A DNA stretch of 64,000 bases from Vespula vulgaris (GCF_905475345.1 NC_066595.1:616501-680500); one strand, 5' to 3'; shown: positions 25,523 to 37,096, numbered from the stretch's first letter. A program made the numbers and translations. The notes: a model not told the origin generated them from the sequence alone.

Positions 25523-25776
25523 ATAATGTTTATACAAAGTAATGTTGACGTATAATGATAGTGATATGTGTATATATATATATTTTGAAACGTGGTATGA
25601 AGATACCGAAATATTGTTGAATGAAATTGGTTATTTTTAATCGAATTAGATATCTTTAATAAAAAATATCGTTAATAAAATTTTATATGCGAACTAAAAA
25701 AATAATTATCCCTTTGAAGAAATTCAAAACACATTATTTTAATACAAGTGAAGTATTTATAAAGTAAGTCAACGTT

Positions 25777-27115
25777 ATGTCGAAACAAGGTTATGTATCT
25801 TTAAAAAAATCACAAAGATCCAAACAAAATGAGATACCTGTTAAAGATCATGTTTCACTAGTCGAAAGAATGAAGCCTGTAAATTTTACTTCTTACATGG
25901 GTCAAAAACATGTGATTGGACCTAATACAGTATTGCGAAATTTCTTGGAAATAGGAGAAATTCCTAGTATGATATTGTGGGGACCACCTGGCTGTGGTAA
26001 GGTACTTTGACTTTCTAAAAGATCAAATTCTTAAATATGTTTTGATTTCTGTAAGTAAATCTGATAAAATATTTTTCAGAAATCTTTAGTCAATATTATA
26101 ATACAACTAACCAAAGAAAAATTCCAAGATAAAACGCATATTGTAAAATTAGTCGCAACGACATGTGGTGTTGGAGAAGTTAAAACAGCTGTAAAGACAG
26201 CAGAGAATTTATTAAAATTTGGTCATAGAACAATTGTCTTTATGGATAACATCCATCGTTTCAATAAACTTCAACAAGATATATTCTTGCCACACATAGA
26301 AGCTGGAACATTTATTCTTATTGGAGCAACAATAGAAAATCCTTCGTACAGTTTGAATTCAGCACTGCTAAGTCGTTGCCGTATATTTTCATTAAGTAAA
26401 TTATCAACCAAAGATATAATTGAAATACTTAAGAAAAGCATACATTGTATGGACGGTAGAATCCATAATTTACAGAATTCTGACAATGTCTCAAAATTTA
26501 TAATTCATAGCGACACATTGGAATGGTTAGCTGAAATATGTGATGGAAATGCACAAGTTGCATTAAGTGGTTTAGAATTTGCAATTCGTGCAAAAAATTT
26601 ATCGTATGATAAAACACCTACTATAGGTCTCGAAGATATCAAACAAGGTTTAATACATATATACATGCAAGTGGACAATAAAAATGAACAGACGCATCAT
26701 TTGTACTCTGCTTTGCACAAATCAATTTGTGCAGGCAAACCAAATGCGTCTTTATATTGGTTAGCTAGAATAATGGCTGCTAAAGAAGATCCTGTGGATA
26801 TCGCTAGACGTTTAATCAGAATATCGAGCGAAGATATTGGTCTAGCTGATCCAGATGCTTTAGGTAACATGTTGATAAATTGTAATACTTAGTATATATT
26901 ATAATATATAGAATAGTAAAAATAATTCTTCATTAGGTTTAGCTGTCCATACACTGAGTGCTTGCCAAATGATCGGTATGCCTGAAAGCGATGTAATGTT
27001 AGGACAATGTGTAATTTACTTAACCAAAGCCCCAAAATCACGTTTGATTTATAATGCCTTAAAGGCAGCTCAAAAAGTTATTAATGAAACCAAAGAACCA
27101 CAGCCAGATGTTTAA
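25777..27115 (+). CDS. WRNIP1/RarA/MgsA-family AAA+ protein with altered ATP site
   Basis: WRNIP1 (yeast Mgs1, bacterial RarA) is a AAA+ ATPase of replication-fork protection and DNA-damage tolerance. I read three exons: 25777-26001, 26080-26863 and 26937-27115, all GT-AG with matching phases, giving 395 residues. Family sequence is clear: GPPGCGK at 69-75, the HRFNK and DIFLPHIE block from residue 134, LSRCRIF with the arginine finger, and NASLYWLARI and SSEDIGLADPDA towards the end. Two key residues differ: Walker A reads GPPGCGK-K-S where T/S should follow the Lys (Lys76), and Walker B reads MDNIHRF where DEIHRF is expected (Asn132). The protein lacks the N-terminal UBZ zinc finger of vertebrate WRNIP1. 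It also stops soon after the APKSRLIYNALKAAQKV segment, short of the conserved C-terminal tail. It is either a diverged orthologue or a paralogue; ATPase activity is doubtful. Confidence 0.9.
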
Positions 27116-27292
27116 TGCATCATGTTTAAATTACTTTTTATAGGATAGCATAAATATGATTTATTAAGGATACAAGAAACTAATAAAACTTATGTATCAG
27201 AGAGTCTACGATAGGTTAATTTATAACACAAAGATCAACGACGATCATTTTGTGTGCCACGTTAATTTTTCTATACTATATTATACTGTAAA

Positions 27293-27298
27293 AATAAA
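27293..27298 (+). promoter_or_regulatory. Probable poly(A) signal of the WRNIP1-like gene
   Basis: AATAAA 178 bp after the stop codon. A second AATAAA lies at 27182-27187, so either could be used. Confidence 0.4.
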
Positions 27299-27414
27299 AT
27301 ATATTTTATATACTTTGAATTCCCGTTGACTTTCATCTTGGGCTAATATAAATAATTATGAATATTATGAATATACAACGATCGTATGCCGAAGATATAT
27401 GACAAAGTCCAAAG

Positions 27415-27426
27415 TGCGCATGCGCA
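27415..27426. promoter_or_regulatory. NRF-1 / Erect wing palindrome TGCGCATGCGCA
   Basis: This is a perfect 12-bp match to the NRF-1 consensus palindrome, also recognised by the insect homologue Erect wing. It stands out in strongly AT-rich sequence. It lies 598 bp upstream of the DAW1 ATG and 300 bp after the WRNIP1-like stop, so it most likely belongs to the DAW1 promoter region. Confidence 0.55.
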
Positions 27427-27473
27427 AAACTATTATCATCATAAGGTTAGTTTAAATATTTCCTATATTTGCA

Positions 27474-27486
27474 CACTAGATGGCAG
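27474..27486 (+). promoter_or_regulatory. CTCF-like core CACTAGATGGCAG
   Basis: The sequence matches the animal CTCF core (CCASYAGRKGGCRS) at all but its first base. It lies 47 bp after the NRF-1 palindrome in the gap between two genes, a plausible boundary element. Motif match only. Confidence 0.4.
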
Positions 27487-27701
27487 TTTCGAGAATCGAT
27501 CGATCGAGGATATCGAGATGTTACATATTTAAATTATTTATTAATATGTCTTACAATTAATTAATATACATTAATATTTCACACGGATATAAGCGACATA
27601 ACGAATTAAAATATGTAATTATCGATTAAAGTAATAGATATAAAAACGCAAAGGAAAATTTGAAACAATTCTCGCATGCAACAATAGCGTAATCGATCAA
27701 G

Positions 27702-27715
27702 CGTACCTTGGTAAC
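27702..27715 (+). promoter_or_regulatory. Possible X-box (RFX site) upstream of DAW1
   Basis: CGTACC-TT-GGTAAC has a perfect right half-site (GGTAAC) and a partial left half-site for RFX factors, which drive cilia genes. It lies 308 bp before the DAW1 start codon. The family context (axonemal dynein assembly) makes it plausible, but the left half is weak. Confidence 0.3.
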
Positions 27716-28023
27716 GCCGAATTTTTCGTGATTATCTATTTTTTTTGTTTAATGAACGCATAAGGGTAATGTCAGTAAGAGTAGAAAGATCAGTGATGTG
27801 TGCACGCTACGGTACCTTTCTTCATGATAAAGGATAAAAGCATCTTCCTCTGAAGTGTCGGCTAGTCACCCGAATAATTTTCAAGACTCGCAATTATGTT
27901 TTATAATTAAATACGCGTACCCAGCTTCCCTGTCTATTAGACTCACCCTCCTTCTTGCTCATTCTCTCTCTCTCTCTCTCTTTATCTTGAGAAGCTCGTT
28001 CTGCACGTAATTGGAATGTCCAC

Positions 28024-30284
28024 ATGAGGCTGTTAAGATTTTTGCTTCGTTACTTTCCACCAGGTAAGTTAATGATATTCTTAATAAAATGTAAATTGCT
28101 TTGTCTAACAATTAAGCGTTCCGTCTATGAAACTTACCGTCTTTCTAAGTTAAATCTATTTTACAGGTCTCGCCTTGGAATACAGACAAGGTGGTGACGT
28201 CAAAACTAAAATGATCGACCTGTTGGATCTATCTATCGAGTAATTGAATTTTTCACTTTATCGTCATCGTACAATTGCCCTTCGTAGCCAATAGAAACGA
28301 CGAATCATTTAATTTTCCTTTTCTTGCTTTATGTTTTTATTTCTTTTACGTGTTCTATCATACAATTATTGAAATGAAAAAATTAAAGACAAAAACGAAT
28401 TTTTTTTATTGAAAGACGAGAAAAGAGAGAGAGAGAGAGAGAAAGAAAATAAGAGATATTTCTCATTGCAAGGTGGAATGTAAAATCGCAAGGCTTATTT
28501 TGCAGGACTGACATAAAAGCACTGGCAGAGAGCATAAAAGCAAGCGAGCCCGTAATAACCGAAAGTGTAATGGACCAGTTAGTGGAAACATTGCAGAAGC
28601 TACAGGCCAAAGTGTGCAACGTAGACGTGAAGCGTTACTATAAACATAAGACCCTACGAACACACCTTCTTCCTTTAACCAACATAGCGTTCGATAAATT
28701 AGGTAAAAGGTACTATCGATTAAGGTTGTTCGATATAAATATCGGTTTGTCCGTTGTACATTATTAACGATAACTAGTAATCGCGTATATAAATGATCTC
28801 ATAAGATATTTATAAGATCTCACAATGTTTTTCTAATAAATGACAAATTTTTAACAGATGCCTGACAGGAAGCTACGACCGAACTTGTAAAGTTTGGGAC
28901 ATCGAAAGTGGAGAGGAGCTTCTTACTCTCGAAGGCCATAAAAACGTGGTCTATGCCGTTTCCTTTAACAACCCGATATCGTGAGTTTTATCTAACAAGT
29001 ATCCGATCGATGACACGCATTATTTATCCTGTTATCGCTTCAGAGACAAAATCGTGACTGGATCGTTCGATAAAACAGCGAACATTTGGTGTTCCCGTAC
29101 CGGTCATTGTTTGCTTACTTTTTGGGGTCACGACGGTGAGGTGGTAGTCACGAAATTTTCACCAACGCAGAACAAAGTTGCAACGGGTTCTCTCGATGCT
29201 ACTTCAAGAATATTTAATCTTACGACAGGTAAAGAGGCGCGCGCGCACGCCCGCACACCTCTGGCAAAATTCGTCTGTGAAGATTTTAAAAAAAGAATAA
29301 CGTAGAGTAGGTCAAATGGCTATCTTTGAAAGAACCTTTCGTTTTTATCGAAAGAACGAGAATAGAAATAAGATTTGAATGGAGGCCAATTCGATAGGTC
29401 AAGAACTGGGCTTGCTGAAGGGCCACACGGCGGAAGTAATTGCGCTTCATTACAACGACGACGGGAATCAGATCATAACGGGCTCCTTCGACGGCACCGT
29501 CAACGTCTGGGACACGAGAACCTTCACGTGAGTTTAAATTTTATTCTCTCTCTCTCTTTTTCTCTCTCTGTCTGCCTCTTTCTCTCTCTCCTTAATCAAG
29601 AGATAAGATCGAACTCATCGAAATTCTATTCGAATTCTTTCCTTACCTCTAGACGAGTTTGCGCTCTGATCGGCCATCGTTCGGAATTATCCAATTGTCT
29701 CTACAACTTCGATTACTCTCTGATAGCTTCCTCCTCGATGGATAAAACTGCAAAGCTCTGGGATACTAGGAAAAACGAATGTTTAGCTACGTTATTGGGC
29801 CACGATGACGAAGTTCTCGACTTGACCTTCGATAACAAGGGCAAGAGATTGGCCACAGCGAGCAGCGATACCACAGCCCGAGTTTGGGATACTACTACTG
29901 ATTTTAGACAGCTCTCGGTCATGCAGGGTCATCGAGAAGAAGTTTCGAAAGGTAATATTTAATTAAACATTAAAAAGTCAAGATTTTTTTTCTTTGGCGT
30001 TTTCTATTTTGAAGCGAGTTTTCCTCGAAAAATTCTTCTTAAAATCGTACTTAAATTCTCATTAAAAATCTCATCGACGTCGTCCAGTTTGTTTCAGTCC
30101 AAACGGCCACCATCTTTTGACCTCTTCTCTCGACAAAACGGCTCGTTTATGGTCTCTAGAATCCGGATATTGCGTGCAGAAACTTGAGAGCCATACCGAC
30201 GATGTATTCAGCTGCGCCTTTTCGTATACAGGCGATACAATCGTCACGGCTAGCAAAGACAATACCTGCACTATTTGGAGATGA
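28024..30284 (+). CDS. DAW1: Dynein assembly factor with WD repeats 1 (DAW1)
   Basis: DAW1 (ODA16/WDR69) helps deliver and assemble outer-arm dynein in motile cilia and flagella; in insects this means sperm tails and chordotonal sensory neurons. I read eight exons: 28024-28063, 28167-28239, 28506-28709, 28858-28980, 29044-29228, 29398-29527, 29653-29951 and 30088-30284. All phases agree, giving 416 residues against 415 in human. The N-terminal family segment RYFPPGLALEY (residues 9-19) spans the 40-bp first exon junction. A helical region follows, then from about residue 95 a beta-propeller of about eight WD repeats with recurring TGS-DxT-xxxW and GH motifs, ending in TIWR as the family does. 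The exon 3 donor is placed at 28709 because the nearer GT would break the frame. A possible X-box and an NRF-1 site lie upstream. Confidence 0.96.
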
Positions 30285-32326
30285 CTGGACTGGTTCAAAG
30301 TGTGTCCATAGCTTATACTCGTTGTTCTATTTACAGTTTACGTTCTCTATTTTTATATTATTTGAATCCTATACGACTTTGATTAACTATAATTTTATGG
30401 CACACGATATACGAAAGATTCGCTAAATAGAATTGCAGTCCCGTTTAATGATCACTACGCCATATATAATTATGCGAAGATCATAATTTTAATCTTAAGA
30501 AGTAGTTGAATTTCCGGTGAAAGTCGTACACGTTTCTCTAAAGATTCGCTTGAAAACACAAGAAAGCAAGCGTAAGTTTGACACAGCATGGAAATATTAT
30601 CTATGTGTTTACGTAATTTGTTGTATACACAAGTACTTAATTAAATGCAAGGTATTAGACATATTGAATATTTACAAGAAGGCACTATGAATATTCTTCA
30701 TTATAATGCTTAAATATATACATGAATATAAAATATATGGTAATAATAGCACGATACTCTGTTGCGTCAACGGATATGTTTCCTCAAAGAATTTTATTCT
30801 ACGTTGAATCTTATCTTACGTTGAAATTTATTTAAGAAGAAAATGGAAAACAGGTGACTATTTTTTCCTTCGGAAGAGAGAAGAAAATCATGATCGTCGA
30901 AGTAGACGAATGCGCGTTCTTGGCCCCTCTCTAACGTAAAGTCGTCGGACTCTTACCGACCTATAAGCATTCGACGTCTTGGTGAGAGAGAGTCAGTCTT
31001 ATGCTCGTACTCTCGAACATCGTATATCGTTTATACTATAGTCATGTCGAGAAAGGTGCTACTCGTGGATAACCGGTTTTTATGAAACGTGGCACGATCT
31101 ATTAGATCACGTGTAAAATAATGTGCGATAATAACTATTAACTATCTTACAAGGAAAATTTGTCTTCGATCGAGATGATATCAAAATGAAGTTATATTTT
31201 CAACAAGTACCCGGTCAAAAAGATATTTCGATGGAAAAACATAAATATTCAGTGTCGTAATTAAAATTAATTAGAAGAGAACTACGTACGTCGTCCGTCT
31301 TTTGAACGATAACATATAAAAGATCTCTTTGACGAAGATTCAAGCGTGCTCGTTATCATTTAACGCAGAAACATGCTTGTATTGTACGAAAATGACGTGA
31401 ATGTGTCAAAGTTATATCGTTCAAAAGCAAACGATGCTTTGTAAGAAAAAAGAAAAATCTCATTTTCGTTTGTATTCTCACGTTTCAAATGAACACTTTG
31501 AACGTCGAGTAAATGCAAAATAATTAGCGGTGGTTTCTCATTGTCTCGTCTTGCTTCGTACAATTAAGCACAGAATGTGTCCTCGTGGAAATTCGAGCTT
31601 TATCTATTCTCTTTTTTAACGATCTTCCTTCTTCTTCTTCTTCTTCTTCTTTTTATTTGTGGGTTTGTCAAAATGCTTCATCTTGCGAATAAATAAGTCG
31701 TACGCGAACCCTCGCTTAAAAATTTTTCATTACCGAAGGTAAGTCAATTTCCATTGGTAATATTTATACGAGTAAATTTAACGAACCATTAGAAATTCTT
31801 AAGTCATTAGATGGAACAATTTTAATCGAACGAAATTTATCGACAGCTGATTTGCTCTTAGAAATACCGTCGGACACTCAAAGCACGTCGATCATTCTGC
31901 ATTTTGGTCTTCCTCAAATACCAGTCCCGAGAGAACGTTCCACGTACCCTTGAGAAATACGTTGAAATGTATCTCAAATATTTCCCCAAGATTATTATGA
32001 TCTCGAGCGATGTAACGTGTAACTATGGAACAAATTAATTGAGTGCATCTCCTTCGACCTCCGTTGGCTTAAATATTACCTGCGTTAAGAATCTTTCGTC
32101 GTATATTATATACCTTCGTGGATGCGAACAGAGCCACGCGTGGAAATTGATTACGTAAGATTTTTCGTATACGCTCACTAAATTCTCCTGCCTGAAACTG
32201 ACAGGGAGAGAGTATGAAATACGCGAGTGTCTCCCAGAAGTGGCTGAACGAGAAAGAATTTAAAGTGGTCGCTTCAAAAAGTGCTGCACTTTTTATCTTA
32301 TCTTCCTAAAACTTTCTTTTTCCCCC

Positions 32327-32613
32327 CCCTCTCTCTCTCTCTCTCTCTCTCATTTTCTTGATATTCTACAATTTAACGAGATCTATCGAACGATAGAAGA
32401 TTCGTGACAAATTGTTACCAAGATTAATCGTTGCTTATTATTATTTAAAAAAGCCGATATTCCTAAGATTATTGTTTTCTTGTCTTCTCTCTCTCTCTCT
32501 CTCTTTCTTTCTTAGTATTCCATAATTTAACGAGCGATCGAACGATAGAAAATTTGTGACAAATTGTTACCAAGAAGAGCCGTCGCTTATTATTGTTTAA
32601 AAAACAGGATATT
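32327..32613. repeat. Diverged direct tandem duplication, unit about 152 bp
   Basis: Two copies (about 32327-32461 and 32485-32613) share, in order, a CT tract, TATTC-ACAATTTAACGAG, CGAACGATAGAA, GTGACAAATTGTTACCAAG, CGCTTATTATT and TTTAAAAAA, at an offset of 151-154 bp. Substitutions and small indels separate them. The flanking CT tracts suggest microsatellite-mediated unequal exchange or slippage. Confidence 0.85.
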
Positions 32614-33117
32614 GCGCAAATACTTGCTACAAACATTAAAGATGTATCAAAGTCTGGAATTAATGTCGGAAATAAATTGCACGCTTCGGACGAACCAAAC
32701 AGAGTGTGCTTTGATTGCGATTTTCAAGGATTACAAATATATTTATGCAGATGTATTATAAACTTTCACGATGATCGGTTTCCTTGGTGAAAGTTAAACT
32801 TTCGTTCTACGCACGATCCAGTTTCCGTATCCTTCTTTCTCATCGTCGGACTTTACATCGATTATTCCAGCGACTGACCTTTCTTTTCTCACTTCTATGT
32901 CAAGGCTAGTCGAGTACTATGCCAGTTAAAGTGGAAATAAAATCTTATCGGCACAAAAACGTAACACGATTCTTTCTTAAATGTTGTGGGAGATAAGATT
33001 CCATTTGGCAACGAATTTCATTCGGTCGCGAAACATAAAAAATTGATGAAATTTTGCGGACTATTAAAGAGAAAAAAAAAGTCAAAGGAATTTCCTTGGG
33101 AAGGGATAAGAAAAAAT

Positions 33118-33178
33118 ATAATAAAAAAAAAAAAAATAAAAAATAAAAAATAAAAAAATATAATAAAAAAAAAAAAAG
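33118..33178. repeat. A-rich low-complexity block with TAAAAAA units
   Basis: Poly-A runs are interrupted by single T residues (AATAAAAAAT units). Nothing coding is seen. Confidence 0.9.
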
Positions 33179-34719
33179 AGAGTACTCGCAAGATCGTTAA
33201 AGAAGAAATAAATTCTATGTACGCAATCACGTGGAAACGGTAGAAAGGTTACTAATGGTGAAATCGTGTTGAACTTAAAGATGGTCTCCCACTCGAGAGC
33301 CCTTACGCTCGATCTTCGGCACGTTCTCTCTGTCCGCTCTGGGAATCTCTCGACCGTTTATATATTTTTATTTTATTTCATTTGTTCTTTTTTTATCATT
33401 TTAATGGGTCACGTTCGTACCATTGCAAGTATTCTATATAAGCCGAAAATTGTAGCCGATAAGTACGAATTCGTACAAACGATTAATACTCAAAGAATTC
33501 ACTTTAAAAACTTTTAAGAAAGATCTCGTGTAAACATCATTATCGTTTCCGACATCTGTGACGTGTGTTATCACACGCGATGCAGCTAAAAAAATGAATT
33601 TCGTCGTTTGTTGGTTATTTATTATATTTATGCATACAGCGTATCCTTGACAACAGAGTAACAAGTTTTTATCGATAAACCTTGACTTCTTTTTTATTCT
33701 TTCTCTCTCTCTCTATTTACCACGATCGTTTACGATGCGATGAAGACAGGTACATTTATGACATTATTTTCCTGCACGCCTTAAGATTATAACGTTTATT
33801 TTTCGTATTAAATGTCTTTTCGTCACTCGTTAATTAGTCGTAAGACAAAAAGAAAAAAGAGTCTTTAAATCCGATAAGGATAATTAAAATATTTTCTTAG
33901 ACGAGCAAGCCTAAACTTTGACCTAGTATGCGAGCCTTGAATTTATCATTGGGAAGGGGTCGAAAAAATACCATGCACGGTGCATAATGATTTAACCGCG
34001 ACGCCTATTATCCTTTTGCTTCGACAGCCATGAGCTCTATTACCGTTCATTCGCACCTATCAGCCATTGTCTTACGCCCCGAGAATGTTACCAATGCGTT
34101 TTCGCGACCCCCTAACGCAATTTAACTTTATATTCCAAGCGTATTCTAAGAGCGTTGAACGATATAAGCGAAGACTCAAACGATAACTAAGGAATGTTAC
34201 CAATTCTCTTGATAAACGACCGGAAAGGATATTAGGAATTATTCAAACACGATTTTGATTTCCTTTTTCCTTTGTTTTTTTTCTTTTTTGATTTTTTTCT
34301 TTCGAACGAACCGACTCTCAAATTTCCTTCTCTCTCAACAAGATTGATTCGATTATAATCGGTAAGAATCGTATTCGATGGTCATTGGATTTACTTCGCA
34401 CGGTCCGCAAACACGCATCGGAGGTTGAAACAACTCGTTATCGATGAACGCGCCCGCGATTGGTAAACGCTTAGGCAAATAGCGGAAATTTCATGATTAA
34501 CGGAGATAACGGTGGATACGCACGATCGCTATTTCCTGGCTCTTTCCCAAAATTACGTATAGTCGCGGTGGCTTCGTCAATGAGGACGAGATCGCACGAT
34601 TATCGAAAACTATTCAGGTCTAAATAGATACGTGCGTTTAACGTGTAATTAACGAGAGTATTAATAAAATGAATTTGTAGATTAATTAAAGCGATATTGA
34701 CGTCGACGATTTGTTTCAG

Positions 34720-34776
34720 ATTACCAAGATGACCACTGGTATCGACAACTTGGCTTTCGACAAGGTTCGTACCTCG
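34720..34776 (+). CDS. Candidate N-terminal coding exon of the Oatp transporter
   Basis: A good acceptor (TTGTTTCAG) precedes nine bases and then an ATG at 34729. The frame reads MTTGIDNLAFDKVRTS and ends at a strong GTAAGC donor after 34776. Forty-eight coding bases leave phase 0. The Oatp exon starting at 44589 also opens in phase 0 (SGVPD before the internal Met at 44604), so the two join in frame. Cytosolic N-termini with an NLAF-like segment are common in solute carriers. A GTTCGT donor at 34764 is also in frame. The intervening intron would be 9.8 kb. If real, the full transporter is 731 residues and the transcript starts further upstream in a non-coding exon. RNA evidence is lacking. 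Confidence 0.6.
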
Positions 34777-35907
34777 GTAAGCTGCTCCAACATTTTCAAT
34801 GATATAATAATAATAACAACAAAGATCGTGTAGGAGGTCATGCAAATGAACACTGGCTTACGACGTCCTCCCTACGTGATTTGGGATGAAAAACGTTCGG
34901 GTAACGTCTTGAATATATTCCGTGAGATTTCGTTTTGATAAGGAGTTAATGAAAACGGAAGAACGGCTGGAAAGAGAATTTCTTCCATGGTCCAAGCGTC
35001 GCAGAGTTATCGATCTGTAAGAAAAGAGAGACGATACGCGTGCCTTTCGGTAGTCTCAGTTCACATATACTTATGCAAATTTTCAAGCCTGGGCGAATGC
35101 AAATTTTCGCAAACACAAACACCGCAGGGACAGGTAAAACGCCCTAGGATATCGCAGTTGTTTATTCCCACAGGATATCGCTCGGAAAGGATACACCGTA
35201 ACACCGTTGCCGGAACTCTCCTAGCTTATCGTTCGTGACGCTACGAGCAACGACAAACTCCAGGGTGATGCGCGAAAAAAAAAAGAGGCGATAGTAAAAA
35301 CGTTATCCGAGAGTCTCCCTCCCTCCCTCTCTCTCTCTCTCTCTCTCTGTCCTTCGCCAACAAAATTTTAACGTCGTCTGAACTTTTAGAAAATATCCAT
35401 CGCCTACAGTTTCCGCTATCCTCCATCTCGAATAATACAGCCTGTACGATAAGATCCCAGCGAGAGAAAATCATTTTCGATCTCGATCGATTAACCTTTA
35501 GGAATCTCTGCGAGCGTACGTACATAGGCATATGCGAATAAACATATGTATGTATGTATGTACGTACGTTCAATGCATATTCATTCGCAATGCGTTCGTA
35601 AATAAACGCGTTACGTCGGATCGATTGATTCCCCACGCTCGATTTCAACTGAAATCACTAGAATTCCCGAGTTGAAAATCCGAACGAGAATAAAACGTAC
35701 TCGATCTATCGATCAATCTCTTTTATTCCTACCGCACGAAGTAATCATATCCTTATTACGGAAAAGAGAGCAATTGAAAAGAGGCGATCTATAAAAATAG
35801 TCGGAGGCTGTGTCCTCGTTTGGAACGCATCGCAATCTCAATCATCCGACCTATCTGGACGAGAAGTGGAAATTTTTGAAGAATTTGCAAAATCCCTCCG
35901 TCGTACC

Positions 35908-35910
<3 letters not shown>

Positions 35911-35941
<31 letters not shown>
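35911..35941. repeat. (TC)15 microsatellite
   Basis: Pure TC tract within the probable Oatp intron. Confidence 0.95.
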
Positions 35942-35945
<4 letters not shown>

Positions 35946-36535
35946 ATCTTTCTCCGTCTCCCTCTTTTCTTTCCCCGTTCACATTTTTCCCGTCTATTGT
36001 TGTCATTATCGTCGGCATTATTCCTCGCGAGTGAGATAGTCTCATAGCAGTTCATTTGCGTGATGGTCGTTCGCGGTTAATGCCCGGAAGCTACGTTTGT
36101 GTCGTAATTACGAAGAGTAGCAGCCCGTACGCTTCACGAAGATGTCGAAGAGAAAATAATGGATGGAAAAGGAACGTTATGGAGAGAGGGAAACGGCCGG
36201 AACGGTTACGACTAGTTTAATGGATCTTGTCTACAAATTTTCGTGAATCGTCGAGAAAGACTCTTTGAATTATAAGATTCTTTTCTTCCTTAATGAAAAT
36301 GATTTAAAAAAGAGAAGAAAAAAAGAAGAAGTAGCGTATCTCGTCGCTGGCAGATCAAATTAGATTGGTTAAGTATGCTATACTCAAAGACAGATTTTTA
36401 AAAAAGATAACAAAAAGCAAGAAAAAAAAAAGAAAAAGATCAACGACGGTAGATTCGACGAGAGGCAAAAAAGAGAGAACAGCCGCGTTCGTTAGCCGTG
36501 CATTCGATCGAATGAATTCGAGTGAGGAAGAGTGG

Positions 36536-36538
<3 letters not shown>

Positions 36539-36587
<49 letters not shown>
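36539..36587. repeat. (AG)24 microsatellite
   Basis: Among the longest pure AG tracts in the window. Confidence 0.95.
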
Positions 36588-36592
<5 letters not shown>

Positions 36593-37048
36593 AGGAACGA
36601 ATAAATAATTGCTATCTCGGTTTACGAGATTCCGCTTGTCGGTCAAATGCCATTTCATTTGCATTAACGAGCCGTCCGATCTATGTACATATGTATGTAC
36701 ACCCGTGTACCTACATCCACTTTATGCACCTATACAAAATCCACTTATACATAATCCACTTATTTATTACTAACAAAAATAACAGTTATTGGTTTACATA
36801 TCGTGCAAGTTGTATTTCAAGGATAAATTTCTAATCGAACTATCGACGAGACGATGCTGGAAGAATAAGAAAACATAACGAATTCATTGCGGTCGAGATT
36901 CTTCGAAATCGACAGAGGTAGAGACGTTCATCGTATAATTCTCAGCCGACGCTTAGCATAACGCACTTTAAACGATCGGAAATTGAATAATAAATCGATT
37001 CGTGCACGTGTACAAGGAAAATACGTTTCGAAATTCTGGGAAGAGAAC

Positions 37049-37052
<4 letters not shown>

Positions 37053-37096
<44 letters not shown>

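Larger units (their letters stand above)
24568..25776. other. Divergent promoter interval between PIGW and the WRNIP1-like gene
   Basis: About 1.2 kb of AT-rich DNA separates the two divergent start codons. It has no convincing exon. It includes a CRE-like TTACGTCA (24840-24847), a 10-bp tandem repeat (25094-25124) and an inverted repeat (25504-25522). It probably holds both promoters and 5' UTRs. Confidence 0.5.
30285..34719. other. Intergenic interval between DAW1 and the Oatp gene
   Basis: No coding exon is recognised. The start should hold the DAW1 3' UTR. It contains a diverged tandem duplication (32327-32613), a TTC run near 31628-31651, CT runs near 32330 and 32490, and an A/T homopolymer block at 33118-33178. 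Upstream 5'-UTR exons and the promoter of the Oatp gene may lie here but cannot be placed by eye. Confidence 0.5.

Noticed and set aside
25991..26001. Stronger-looking donor G-GTAAGG inside the WRNIP1-like Walker A codons
   Set aside because: Using it would break the frame with the main acceptor, or delete the Walker A lysine with the next one. The AAG-GTACTT donor keeps the frame.
32593..32790. 65-codon open frame reading FKKQDIAQILATNIKDV
   Set aside because: It begins inside the second copy of the tandem duplication and resembles no protein I know. There is no splice support.
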